Virus record (IMG/VR): IMGVR_UViG_3300006920_005296
Span: 1 to 20,409 of that record
Origin: a virus
Length of the DNA: 20,409 bases
Reading direction: 5' to 3' (one strand)
Of the stretch, positions 6,334-12,762 are shown piece after piece. Numbering within the stretch: the stretch's first letter is position 1; each line of letters opens with the position of its first letter. The position numbers were made by a program, and so were the translations under genes. A model generated the notes under the pieces. It worked only from the letters and a program-made list of their open reading frames with translations, did no database searches and had not been told where the DNA came from.

Positions 6334-6672
6334 TTATTCTTCTCTACATCCTTTAATATCAATACCCAATTCCTCATAAAGGGTGGTGACATTCTTTAAA
6401 GTTTTTTCACCTACATTTCTAAACTGCTTATAATCACTAATAGTCATTCCAATTAAATCACTAACATGATGAATTTCTGAATAGTGAAACATATATTTTA
6501 ATTTAGCGTTATAATCAAATTTTGTGTTTTTTGGTAGTAAATCTTTAACATGTGAGATTAAGGTGCTACCATTAATATTATGATTATTTTTATAAACATA
6601 ATTTAATCTCTCTTCAAAAATCCTAATAATTTCTTTAGCCGCTAAATATTCTTTCATAGTTATATCTCTCAT
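6334..6672 (-). CDS. RNA polymerase alpha C-terminal-domain-like protein
   Basis: This 112-residue protein ends in a segment (about residues 70-108) that resembles the helix-hairpin-helix alpha-CTD of bacterial RNA polymerase. VSDLIGMTISDYKQFRNVG and EKTLKNVTTLYEELGIDI follow the pattern in which a helix leads to the N-x-G-x-K/x-S/T-L turn. The N-terminal 65 residues are a charged helical region without the alpha NTD. A free alpha-CTD-like module could bind UP-element DNA or compete with host alpha for activators. Alternatively it is a generic HhH DNA-binding protein. It lies upstream of the nucleotidyltransferase gene and downstream of a leader with a 22-bp stem-loop. Confidence 0.6.
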   Translation of the reverse strand: MRDITMKEYLAAKEIIRIFEERLNYVYKNNHNINGSTLISHVKDLLPKNTKFDYNAKLKYMFHYSEIHHVSDLIGMTISDYKQFRNVGEKTLKNVTTLYEELGIDIKGCREE

Positions 6673-6761
6673 CTTATATTTTATATGGTCTTAATCTTTT
6701 AAAATTATAATTTAATATTTGTGTTGTTTTTACCTTCTTAACTCTTTCAGAAAATATTAAA

Positions 6762-6816
6762 GATTTCTTATTGGTATTTATAATTCGAAACCCATTATAA
6801 ATACCAATAAGAAATC
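6762..6816. repeat. Perfect 22-bp inverted repeat with 11-base loop
   Basis: The left arm (6762-6783, GATTTCTTATTGGTATTTATAA) is exactly reverse-complementary to the right arm (6795-6816). The loop contains TTCGAA. There is no following T tract, so it is not a typical terminator. It lies about 90 bases upstream of the alpha-CTD-like gene and downstream of the promoter at 6898-6928, so a transcript would fold it into a long hairpin. Confidence 0.9.
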
Positions 6817-6882
6817 AAATCTTACCCAGAACTCACCGTTCATAATACATGCATAGAATAATTTATTCTTATAAAATTTCAT
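6778..6882 (-). CDS. Possible 34-residue ORF overlapping the stem-loop
   Basis: The frame MKFYKNKLFYACIMNGEFWV continues to RFDFLLVFIMGFEL. The ATG is 16 bases after the -7 box of a good promoter, similar to the spacing at the 12473 gene. The second half is hydrophobic and is encoded within one arm and the loop of the 22-bp inverted repeat. It may be a leader peptide, a small membrane protein or a chance frame over a structured RNA. Confidence 0.3.
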   Translation of the reverse strand: MKFYKNKLFYACIMNGEFWVRFDFLLVFIMGFEL

Positions 6883-6897
6883 TACTTTTAATTTATA

Positions 6898-6928
6898 CAA
6901 ATATACAAATTAAAAATGAGATAACCAA
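6898..6928 (-). promoter_or_regulatory. Bacteroidetes-type promoter upstream of the stem-loop leader
   Basis: The minus strand reads TTG, 20 bases, TATATTTG. It overlaps the last codons of the secreted-protein gene by a few bases. The transcript would cover the 22-bp stem-loop and then the alpha-CTD-like gene. Confidence 0.65.
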
Positions 6929-6929
6929 A

Positions 6930-7619
6930 TTATTGTGAAGTTTTATAAAATGGTATTGGGTTGAAACCTGATATTTTACCATAATCAACAAACCTTCTAA
7001 CATCATAAATTTCATATACTGTTAAACGATTAAACTTCCCTGTAATTGTTTTTATATCGTGTTTATTTTTATTAATTTTACGAATCACTCTTTTATACCT
7101 AAGTAATGATTCTCGTTTCCAAGAACCAAACCGAGGGTTAGTTTCTTCAATTACCCAATATAATTGTATTATTTGTTTTACACTATCATTTACTTTGATA
7201 GGGTTATTTTTTTGAGGATTATTGGTATTAGTTAAATTATTATCAATTAATTCAGTTTCTTTTAATTTATCTGTCGAGAAATATTCTTTATGTCTTAATA
7301 ATGTTAACATTATAATTTTTCTATCAACAAATACAGCAATAGCGTATCTACCTAATGGAATATCATCAATAGGTAATATTACACTCCTTTCATAAGTTTC
7401 GTATTTTTTAGAATAAACAGTATTAAAGATTTCAACTTTATATATTGTAGTTTTATTTTTTAAAATTAGTGAATCTTGTGTTGAATTTAGAATTTGAATT
7501 AGCCCCTCAGCTCTAGGGTTTACATTCGTTTGTATTTCTGATATTTGAGCATTTAATGATGTAACAATAAATGTAAAAAAATATATAAAAATTTTTAATT
7601 TTTTGTTAAATAAGGACAT
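6930..7619 (-). CDS. Secreted or periplasmic protein with signal peptide
   Basis: This 229-residue protein begins with a clear signal peptide: KK near residue 6, a hydrophobic core (about 9-20) and SLNAQ, with likely cleavage after Ala24. A region from about 45 to 110 has alternating strands ending PIDDIPLGRYAIAVFV, like a small beta-sandwich. An Asn-rich linker (about 125-145) and a basic C-terminal region follow. The style is typical of Bacteroidetes envelope proteins. The strand region faintly recalls a type IX secretion tail, but it is N-terminal rather than C-terminal. Possible roles are superinfection exclusion or envelope modification, neither shown. The second-class promoter motif and a hairpin cover its start. 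Confidence 0.7.
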   Translation of the reverse strand: MSLFNKKLKIFIYFFTFIVTSLNAQISEIQTNVNPRAEGLIQILNSTQDSLILKNKTTIYKVEIFNTVYSKKYETYERSVILPIDDIPLGRYAIAVFVDRKIIMLTLLRHKEYFSTDKLKETELIDNNLTNTNNPQKNNPIKVNDSVKQIIQLYWVIEETNPRFGSWKRESLLRYKRVIRKINKNKHDIKTITGKFNRLTVYEIYDVRRFVDYGKISGFNPIPFYKTSQ

Positions 7620-7647
7620 GTTTGATGTTTACAATAAATATCAAACA
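7619..7647. repeat. Imperfect inverted repeat over the start of the secreted-protein gene
   Basis: TGTTTGATGTTT and AAATATCAAACA pair with one G-U position around a 5-base loop. The repeat spans the ATATTTATT motif and touches the ATG at 7619, so it could be an operator or a translational control hairpin. Confidence 0.6.
7633..7641 (-). promoter_or_regulatory. Second-class promoter motif of the secreted-protein gene
   Basis: The minus strand reads ATATTTATT, 13 bases before the ATG, without a matching -33 TTG. Confidence 0.4.
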
Positions 7648-7669
7648 TAACCCCCTAAATTATTAAAAT

Positions 7670-8959
7670 TTATTGAAATTCAATCAAATATGCGATTGTG
7701 CATTGTTTTCCATCATAAATAATAAATTCATCATTTCTAAGGTCTGCACCCCCATGAGCATAAACACTATCATAACCTTCTTTATCCATAACCGATTTTG
7801 ATAAAGAATAACATGAACTATCATGATTAGTGATGTTTTTTTGTTTTCCATGATAAACATCATATAAAGCTAAGAAACCTTTATTTGAATTACCACCAGC
7901 CCAATAAGAACCCCTTACTGAACTATAGCCCAATGATTTTTGAGCTTTATTAGCAAAATATATTCCATCACCAAACATACTTCCAGTGTGTTGTACACCA
8001 GAAGGTCTAATCATTAATCCAGTTTGGATGATATTAAACCAGTTTTGATTTCTAGAGCCATGCCAGAATAATTTTCTATCCTTAAATCTAGCTTTACCAT
8101 AATGTTTATCAAATATAGCTTGAGTTTTCTTATTAACACATTTATAAATGGTTTTAGCTCTATCTTTAGTAGAACCCATTAACTTTTCAATCAACACTAT
8201 TTGTTTAGGGTCAGTTTCAACTGAAACTTCTAATCCCATTTGTTCTAATAATGTAATTTGTTTAGCAGTGTCACTATCTTTATCATCACTATCAACAGCA
8301 TCTTGTTGTTGAGAAATAAGTTTTACCTGACCAGCCATCGTATCTAACGTATCTTGTTCATTAGATAAAAAGTCATTTATTTTTGAAATATCGTTCTTAG
8401 TATCGGCTTTTTCCAATAGATAATCACGAACATCCTTCATTTGTCTTGGAATGATTGTATATAATTCAATTAACAAGTCGTTAATATCCTTAATATCTAC
8501 ACCAACTTTAACTTTTTTAGCGACCTTATTTAAAATATCTTGCGCTGCATCAATTTGAGATTGAGTTACAGACTCTTGTGTAACCTTATAGTTTGTTTGA
8601 ATAGATTTATTTGCAAAAGCCATTAAATCTTCAAATAATGCTTTAACTTTATAATCTTGAATATCTACAATATCACTTGCAGTTGAGCCACTTGAAGTGA
8701 ATACGGTTTCAGTAATCAAGTCAGTTACATCTTTATAACCCTTTCTAGGGTTTGTTTTACTTCTTAAGACTTTTTCCCATTCATAAGAATCTTTATAAAC
8801 TGTAACTAAGTCTTTACCAACTCTACCATATTGGCATTTGATTTTACCATCACTTTGTTCTTCCATGATGTAAACCTTATTACTTTGCGCTGTCAACCCA
8901 TTATCAACTGATACGTGGATTAATTTAGCATATCTTAAACCGTCTTCTTTAGTGACCAT
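7670..8959 (-). CDS. WGR-domain poly(ADP-ribose) polymerase (PARP)
   Basis: Counting from the ATG at 8959, this is 429 residues. Residues about 10-80 form a WGR-like domain (NKVYIMEEQSDGKIKC then YGRVG; the usual Trp is Tyr). A helical region about 100-250 includes LYTIIPR, matching the PARP regulatory domain signature. The catalytic ART domain is about 290-429. LFWHGS carries His300, GDGIYFANKAQKSLGYSS carries Tyr334, and NDEFIIYDGKQ carries Glu411. This completes the H-Y-E triad of polymerising PARPs, so NAD+-dependent ADP-ribosylation is likely. The architecture is that of compact DNA-break-dependent PARPs. A TTG start at 9007 adding 16 residues is possible but weaker. Targets in host or phage are unknown. 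Confidence 0.93.
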   Translation of the reverse strand: MVTKEDGLRYAKLIHVSVDNGLTAQSNKVYIMEEQSDGKIKCQYGRVGKDLVTVYKDSYEWEKVLRSKTNPRKGYKDVTDLITETVFTSSGSTASDIVDIQDYKVKALFEDLMAFANKSIQTNYKVTQESVTQSQIDAAQDILNKVAKKVKVGVDIKDINDLLIELYTIIPRQMKDVRDYLLEKADTKNDISKINDFLSNEQDTLDTMAGQVKLISQQQDAVDSDDKDSDTAKQITLLEQMGLEVSVETDPKQIVLIEKLMGSTKDRAKTIYKCVNKKTQAIFDKHYGKARFKDRKLFWHGSRNQNWFNIIQTGLMIRPSGVQHTGSMFGDGIYFANKAQKSLGYSSVRGSYWAGGNSNKGFLALYDVYHGKQKNITNHDSSCYSLSKSVMDKEGYDSVYAHGGADLRNDEFIIYDGKQCTIAYLIEFQ

Positions 8960-9030
8960 ATTTTTAAATGTTTTAACAAATGTAATAAAAATTTTAGAAA
9001 CCACCAAATGTTTCTTTAGTTTTATTATAT

Positions 9031-9061
9031 AGAATATACTAAAATTTTTCTGGTTTTACAA
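9031..9061 (-). promoter_or_regulatory. Bacteroidetes-type promoter of the PARP gene
   Basis: The minus strand reads TTG, 20 bases, TATATTCT, a two-base variant of the -7 box. It leaves a leader of about 65 bases to the ATG at 8959, in which GAAAC and GTTTC can pair. It is divergent from and adjacent to the plus-strand motif at 9072. Confidence 0.5.
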
Positions 9062-9071
9062 GTTTTTCTAC

Positions 9072-9080
9072 ATATTTATT
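9072..9080 (+). promoter_or_regulatory. Second-class promoter motif of the small membrane protein gene
   Basis: ATATTTATT is followed by ACTATAAAAAC and then the ATG at 9092. There is no -33 TTG at the 20-base spacing. Confidence 0.45.
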
Positions 9081-9091
9081 ACTATAAAAAC

Positions 9092-9289
9092 ATGATAATT
9101 ATGATAACAAAAATTAAAAATTGGTTAGTAGCCACAGGATTACAAAACTTCGGTTATGCCGCAGCTGCAATAGGTTCATTCGCTTTAATAGGTGGTGGGT
9201 TAGGTACTTTCTTAGCGGGAGGCTTCACAGGATTATTTATCTATTTCAACTATGCAAAAATTAAAGAGTTAATTAACAAAATTGATTAA
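9092..9289 (+). CDS. Small glycine-rich membrane protein
   Basis: This 65-residue protein has a short basic N-terminus and then a long hydrophobic, Ala/Gly-rich stretch (about residues 16-53), including FALIGGGLGTFLAGGFTGLF. It is enough for one long or two short membrane spans joined at the glycine turn. The tail is charged. A second in-frame ATG is 9 bases downstream and could be the true start. The size and glycine-rich hydrophobic core would suit a holin-like or phage membrane protein, but no family is recognised and no lysin gene is nearby. It has its own second-class promoter motif and a strong terminator just after the stop. Confidence 0.75.
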   Translation: MIIMITKIKNWLVATGLQNFGYAAAAIGSFALIGGGLGTFLAGGFTGLFIYFNYAKIKELINKID

Positions 9290-9313
9290 CTTAAAAACAA
9301 AATTATGAAATTT

Positions 9314-9346
9314 AAAAGGCCCACTTTAAGTGGGCCTTTTTATTTT
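9314..9346 (+). terminator. Strong terminator between convergent genes
   Basis: AAAAGGCCCAC pairs perfectly with GTGGGCCTTTT (11 bp, 5-base loop), followed by TATTTT. It ends the plus-strand membrane protein gene. The A-rich left side may also serve the minus-strand 2H phosphoesterase gene, whose stop codon overlaps the right arm. Confidence 0.92.
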
Positions 9347-9885
9347 ATTAAACCTTTGTTTAATAATCTTAATATATATCTGGAATGTTCTTCAGTCTTC
9401 CTTACTGGTCTTACAAGACCATCAGGATATAAATCATCATCTTTAGCATCTCTAGCGACCCCAAATGTCATGTGAAGTCCGAAGTAAGGTCTTCCAAGAC
9501 CTAATTCAGCTCTAATGTTATGTAAACCATCTCTAGCTTCTTCAGGAACCACTAACCACCAATTAATACCATCTGACCTAACATCTGTTGATAATTCGAT
9601 TTCAATGGTTTTACCATTCCACTTCTTCTTAACTTCAGCCCATTTATTTGCTTTATCGCCCATATCTCTAAGACTGTCGTTAATAAATGTTACATGAGCT
9701 TTTCTAATTGATTCACCTAAAAATAGATGATATCTTTTCTTTATAAACCATCGGTAGTAACCTTTAATATCACCATCAAATTCAACTATAGCAACTTTCT
9801 TCCACTTACCTTGATTCCTGTGTTTCTCAGTAATGTTAGGTGGGTCAAATAATATTTTACCTTTTATTTTAAATGATTGCTTCAT
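9340..9885 (-). CDS. 2H phosphoesterase superfamily protein, possibly Acb1-like
   Basis: This 181-residue protein has the two HxT motifs that define 2H phosphoesterases: KAHVTF (His64, Thr66) and GLHMTF (His138, Thr140), 74 residues apart. The superfamily includes LigT-type RNA ligase/cyclic phosphodiesterases, tRNA-processing CPDases and the phage anti-CBASS enzyme Acb1 (T4 gp57B), which cleaves cyclic nucleotide signals. Size and motif spacing are compatible with Acb1, but the sequence alone does not decide. The ATG starts 5 bases after the -7 box, predicting a leaderless, single-gene transcript ended by the terminator at 9314. It is independent of the genes around it, as a counter-defence gene often is. 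An RNA-end role beside the RNA ligase is the alternative. Confidence 0.75.
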   Translation of the reverse strand: MKQSFKIKGKILFDPPNITEKHRNQGKWKKVAIVEFDGDIKGYYRWFIKKRYHLFLGESIRKAHVTFINDSLRDMGDKANKWAEVKKKWNGKTIEIELSTDVRSDGINWWLVVPEEARDGLHNIRAELGLGRPYFGLHMTFGVARDAKDDDLYPDGLVRPVRKTEEHSRYILRLLNKGLIK

Positions 9886-9889
9886 TTTT

Positions 9890-9920
9890 CAAAGATACAA
9901 TAATTATTTGATATGGGCAA
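9890..9920 (-). promoter_or_regulatory. Bacteroidetes-type promoter of the 2H phosphoesterase gene
   Basis: The minus strand reads TTG, 20 bases, TATCTTTG. The box ends at 9890 and the ATG begins at 9885, the same 5-base spacing as the rml operon and the 11991 gene. Confidence 0.75.
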
Positions 9921-9923
9921 ATT

Positions 9924-10145
9924 TTATTTTACATCATCCGCTTTTGACGTATTTATGGTAATTTGGAATTCTTTCCTATCACCATCATCCATTTTTCGCA
10001 TAATACTCAAACAAGGTTCATAAGTAAATGGATTAAACATCAAAATTTCACCATTTACATCAGCTAAATAATGATTTTCATTTAACCTAACATCATTTTT
10101 TATTGCTTCAGCAATAATTCTAACTAAATCTATATTATTCATCAT
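9924..10145 (-). CDS. Hypothetical protein, 73 residues
   Basis: A small mixed-charge protein begins MMNN, and either Met could start it. The middle (GEILMFNPFTYEPC) looks like a beta hairpin. No family is recognised. It starts 4 bases after the stop of the metallophosphoesterase gene and so probably belongs to the same transcript. Confidence 0.65.
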   Translation of the reverse strand: MMNNIDLVRIIAEAIKNDVRLNENHYLADVNGEILMFNPFTYEPCLSIMRKMDDGDRKEFQITINTSKADDVK

Positions 10146-10149
10146 ATTT

Positions 10150-11781
10150 TTATATTAAATCTGATATTTCACCATTATCATCAAAAACTAATAACTGTCT
10201 TTTACCATTTCCATGTATTAAACAGTGAGCATATGCGTGGGTACTAACACCCTTACGAGTATAATATTGGTGAACATTACCTGTAAGACCCACAGAGGTC
10301 ACACCATCCATTATAATTGGTGAATGGTTATGTCCATGTATCATCTTAAAATTAAGTCGCTTATACTGTGTTATACTCCCTCTAGAACCATTTGTACCAT
10401 GGTCACCATGCATAGCACAGTTGAACCCTCTGATATCTAAATGGTCACCATATTTAAGATATTTAATTTTCTTTCCAGAATATTTCTCATTTAATAGATA
10501 CCCAAAGATATTACCATATTGTTCTAAATCGATTTCTTGTTGAATCATTGCATGTTTTAGATATGCTGGTGAATTATGTAAATCATTTTTCCAATTCATA
10601 TCAGTGATATGTCTATCTAAAAATTCATCATGGTTTGATTGAACAATATAAACTTTTTTACCACCACAATCTTTTAATAATTGTTTTGGAAAATTTACAG
10701 CTTCATCTATTTCTTCTTGTATGAGATATTTACCACTAGCTATTTTACGCCTTAATACAAATACATCTTTTCTTTCGTGGGGATTAAATCTACCACCATC
10801 AAGTAAATCATGTAAAATATGTTTTTTAGGTTTTAAAATCTTACATAACTTTTTAGTTTTCTTGTAGATATTTTCATTCATAACTTCTTTATGAATATCA
10901 CCCCAAACAATAGCTTCAGTATCTGTATTTTCACTCACCCCTTCTGGTGTTACTTTATAACGTAAATCAATAAATTCACCATCATCAGTAACATAGATGT
11001 TTCTAGGAATATGACAAGTTCCATCTTCCTTTAATTCAATGATTGAGAATCCATATGAATGATGAATAGCGGCCTTATCTCCAGCTTTACTTCTAGAGTA
11101 ATTCTTTCTAGTAATTGAACCAGTGGTACTCATAGTTCTTAGAGCTTTATTTCTAAGTCTAGCTTGTGTCTTGAAGTGGATTCTAAACGCACCCACAATC
11201 AAATGACCATCATCGGTTAATGTATCTAAACCACTTAATGGCATAGTAGCTGTTGGTGATACGTGAGTATCGGCAGCTATTGTAGTATCACCGAATTCTA
11301 GTTTTTGATAATAAATATTATCCTTAACTTCATCAACCCACCACATATCTTTTTTCTTGTTTTGGTCTTCAGTTGGTGTCGTAGGATTACGATACCTTAC
11401 TGGAATTACCGCCATGTTAGTTTCCTTACCAAGTTCATTAGTGATAAAGTCTTTATAAACTAACATGGACGCTAATTGCTTTCTGTTAATTGGGGTTTCA
11501 TTTTGTGCTGAAGTTACCAATAGAACTTTTGTACCTAAAGGTAAATTTCTATCTCTCGCTTCAACCAATTGTGAAGGTAGCCTTGAAGACGGTTTCTGTA
11601 GGTCCATCTTGTTTAACCACCAACGTCTGATGGTTCTACCTTCTACACCAAACTTATTACTTAGGATTTCCATTTTCTCTTTATGGTTTAATCCTTCATC
11701 ATAATAAGTCATTGTGATGTAATCTTTATTCTCATCAGTTAAATCCTTAAATTTAACTTGTTTTACTTTCTGTTTTTCCAT
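10150..11781 (-). CDS. Metallophosphoesterase with N-terminal helix-turn-helix, T5 A1-like
   Basis: This 543-residue protein has a predicted helix-turn-helix near residues 40-55 (NKFGVEGRTIRRWWLNK). The C-terminal half is a calcineurin-type metallophosphoesterase. The metal ligands appear in family order: WGDIH, then HDLLDGGRFNPHE, QSNHDEF, CAMHGDHG and IHGHNHS. The length and layout resemble the A1 protein of T5-like phages, which is needed for host DNA breakdown and second-step DNA transfer. That comparison is from memory of the family and is moderate in confidence. An SbcD/Mre11-type nuclease would be an alternative, but no SbcC partner is present. The gene follows the 67-residue gene by 6 bases under the promoter at 11996. 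Confidence 0.75.
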   Translation of the reverse strand: MEKQKVKQVKFKDLTDENKDYITMTYYDEGLNHKEKMEILSNKFGVEGRTIRRWWLNKMDLQKPSSRLPSQLVEARDRNLPLGTKVLLVTSAQNETPINRKQLASMLVYKDFITNELGKETNMAVIPVRYRNPTTPTEDQNKKKDMWWVDEVKDNIYYQKLEFGDTTIAADTHVSPTATMPLSGLDTLTDDGHLIVGAFRIHFKTQARLRNKALRTMSTTGSITRKNYSRSKAGDKAAIHHSYGFSIIELKEDGTCHIPRNIYVTDDGEFIDLRYKVTPEGVSENTDTEAIVWGDIHKEVMNENIYKKTKKLCKILKPKKHILHDLLDGGRFNPHERKDVFVLRRKIASGKYLIQEEIDEAVNFPKQLLKDCGGKKVYIVQSNHDEFLDRHITDMNWKNDLHNSPAYLKHAMIQQEIDLEQYGNIFGYLLNEKYSGKKIKYLKYGDHLDIRGFNCAMHGDHGTNGSRGSITQYKRLNFKMIHGHNHSPIIMDGVTSVGLTGNVHQYYTRKGVSTHAYAHCLIHGNGKRQLLVFDDNGEISDLI

Positions 11782-11787
11782 GATGTT

Positions 11788-11991
11788 TTATGCTAATTTT
11801 TTTCCTATTAGGAAATCCCTTAGAAATTCGTTTTTGGGACCACCTATAAACTCAACCCATTCAGAACGTTTAATTGCATTTATTTTACCCCATTCCATAA
11901 GCTCACCTGTACTTGGCTCATGTGATAAATGTGGTGCTACGTAATCTGGGTAAAGTTTTTTATTAAAAACTCTCTCGAGTTTTTTTATCAT
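11788..11991 (-). CDS. Stand-alone copy of a C-terminal domain shared with the 14344 gene
   Basis: This 67-residue protein aligns over nearly its whole length with the C-terminal 60 or so residues of the 240-residue protein at 13622-14344. Both have FxKKLYxD, then W-x2-FIGG-x-KN-x-FLR-x-FL-x-GKKLA at the very end. It is therefore a duplicated or excised domain. No known family is recognised. The ATG is 5 bases after the -7 box, predicting a leaderless mRNA, and it heads the transcript that carries the metallophosphoesterase. Confidence 0.75.
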   Translation of the reverse strand: MIKKLERVFNKKLYPDYVAPHLSHEPSTGELMEWGKINAIKRSEWVEFIGGPKNEFLRDFLIGKKLA

Positions 11992-11995
11992 AAAT

Positions 11996-12026
11996 CAAAT
12001 ATACTGATTAATTAATAAAAAAACAA
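11996..12026 (-). promoter_or_regulatory. Bacteroidetes-type promoter of the metallophosphoesterase operon
   Basis: The minus strand reads TTG, 20 bases, TATATTTG. The box ends at 11996 and the ATG begins at 11991. Confidence 0.75.
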
Positions 12027-12031
12027 GTTAT

Positions 12032-12241
12032 TTAATATTTTATTGCATCAATATACATAAACCTCTCTGTTTTAACAACTCCTTGTAAACAATTGAAACC
12101 CATTTTGGTTAATTCTTCATTTAATTTATCTTCATTTCGCTCACCCTTACCTATTGGTTCGCATATGAATAACATACCATACGGTTTAAGTACTCTACAA
12201 GCCTCTTTAAGGTAATCTTTATAGTTAGACGTTTTTTTAAA
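12032..12241 (-). pseudogene. C-terminal remnant of a SAM-dependent methyltransferase
   Basis: An open frame of 69 codons with no good start encodes NYKDYLKEACRVLKPYGMLF, ICEPIGKG and FNCLQGVV, ending in IDAIKY. The pattern WxDYLxEAxRVLKPxG followed by a strand ending in a Glu-Pro is the late part of class I methyltransferases (the RRP8-like or generic Methyltransf_11 type). The glycine-rich SAM-binding motif that should lie about 70-100 residues earlier is missing. The upstream DNA instead encodes an unrelated 73-residue protein whose stop lies 10 bases before this frame opens. A short translated product from the internal Met is possible but would not bind SAM. Confidence 0.6.
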
Positions 12242-12251
12242 TTAAGAATAA

Positions 12252-12473
12252 TTATGTCACCCATTTTAAACTATTGTATTGTGGACCCTGTACATTTTTT
12301 ATTTTATACCTATTATATTCCACTTTACCACCATTTAATATTTCACCTTTAAATGATTTATCTTTTTTAGATGGGTCTAATTCATTGATATCTACCTTTA
12401 ATTTAGAGTCACCTACTTTAATAGTTACCGTATCTCCAACACTATATTGGTTATAAAAATCTTGTATATCCAT
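12252..12473 (-). CDS. Hypothetical protein, 73 residues
   Basis: This is a small lysine- and aspartate-rich protein with alternating strands (YSVGDTVTIKVGDSKLKVDI), suggesting a small beta-barrel such as an SH3- or KOW-like fold. That is inference from pattern only. It is divergent from the first ribbon-helix-helix gene, with their -33 elements 8 bases apart, and directly precedes the methyltransferase remnant. It may have replaced the lost 5' part of that gene. Confidence 0.6.
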   Translation of the reverse strand: MDIQDFYNQYSVGDTVTIKVGDSKLKVDINELDPSKKDKSFKGEILNGGKVEYNRYKIKNVQGPQYNSLKWVT

Positions 12474-12489
12474 AATTTTGTATTTAATA

Positions 12490-12520
12490 CAATTATACTG
12501 AAAATAATTTTAATAACCAA
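12490..12520 (-). promoter_or_regulatory. Bacteroidetes-type promoter of the 12473 gene
   Basis: The minus strand reads TTG, 20 bases, TATAATTG, a one-base variant of the usual box. The leader is about 10 bases. Confidence 0.6.
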
Positions 12521-12527
12521 GAAAATA

Positions 12528-12558
12528 TTGACTTATTACGACCATTTTATTATATTTA
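12528..12558 (+). promoter_or_regulatory. Bacteroidetes-type promoter of the first ribbon-helix-helix gene
   Basis: The plus strand reads TTG, 20 bases, TATATTTA. The box ends 6 bases before the ATG at 12564, predicting a leaderless mRNA. It is back-to-back with the promoter at 12490-12520. Confidence 0.6.
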
Positions 12559-12563
12559 CCAAT

Positions 12564-12698
12564 ATGAAACAAGAGAAAACTAAAATATCGGTAGCATTAG
12601 ATAAAAACCTTCTAAATAAATTAGAGGAAGGTAACTACAATAAATCTAAACTAATCGATTCACTACTTACAGAACACTTCAAAAATAAATTTAAATAA
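12564..12698 (+). CDS. Ribbon-helix-helix (CopG/Arc-type) DNA-binding protein 1
   Basis: This 44-residue protein has the ribbon-helix-helix pattern: strand TKISVALD, helix 1 KNLLNKLEEG and helix 2 SKLIDSLLTEHF. It ends in a lysine-rich tail. A longer frame begins at 12447, but the promoter spacing and the domain boundaries support the ATG at 12564. Such proteins bind DNA as dimers and usually repress their own promoter. Here the divergent promoters at 12490-12558 are the obvious target. A second, related protein is encoded 65 bases downstream. Antitoxins of this family exist, but no toxin-like partner is seen next to it. Confidence 0.75.
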   Translation: MKQEKTKISVALDKNLLNKLEEGNYNKSKLIDSLLTEHFKNKFK

Positions 12699-12722
12699 AG
12701 TTCGCATTTAGGCGACTTTTAC
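12697..12722 (+). terminator. Weak terminator-like hairpin after ribbon-helix-helix gene 1
   Basis: AAAGT-T-CGC pairs with GCG-ACTTT around a 6-base loop with a single bulge, followed by a T-rich but broken tract. It separates the two ribbon-helix-helix genes. Confidence 0.5.
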
Positions 12723-12733
12723 TTTATTTCTAG

Positions 12734-12742
12734 ATATTTATT
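12734..12742 (+). promoter_or_regulatory. Second-class promoter motif of ribbon-helix-helix gene 2 and the HNH gene
   Basis: ATATTTATT followed by AATATAAAC lies about 20 bases upstream of the ATG at 12763. No -33 TTG is present. Confidence 0.45.
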
Positions 12743-12762
12743 AATATAAACAAATAAGTATT

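Noticed and set aside
6930-7619. Type IX secretion substrate
   Set aside because: The strand-rich segment that recalls a sorting domain is near the N-terminus rather than at the C-terminus.
10150-11781. SbcD/Mre11 recombination nuclease
   Set aside because: The metallophosphoesterase motifs fit, but the size, N-terminal helix-turn-helix and lack of an SbcC neighbour fit an A1-like protein better.
12447-12563. N-terminal extension of the first ribbon-helix-helix protein
   Set aside because: The extension would be encoded across two promoters, and the domain begins just after the ATG at 12564.
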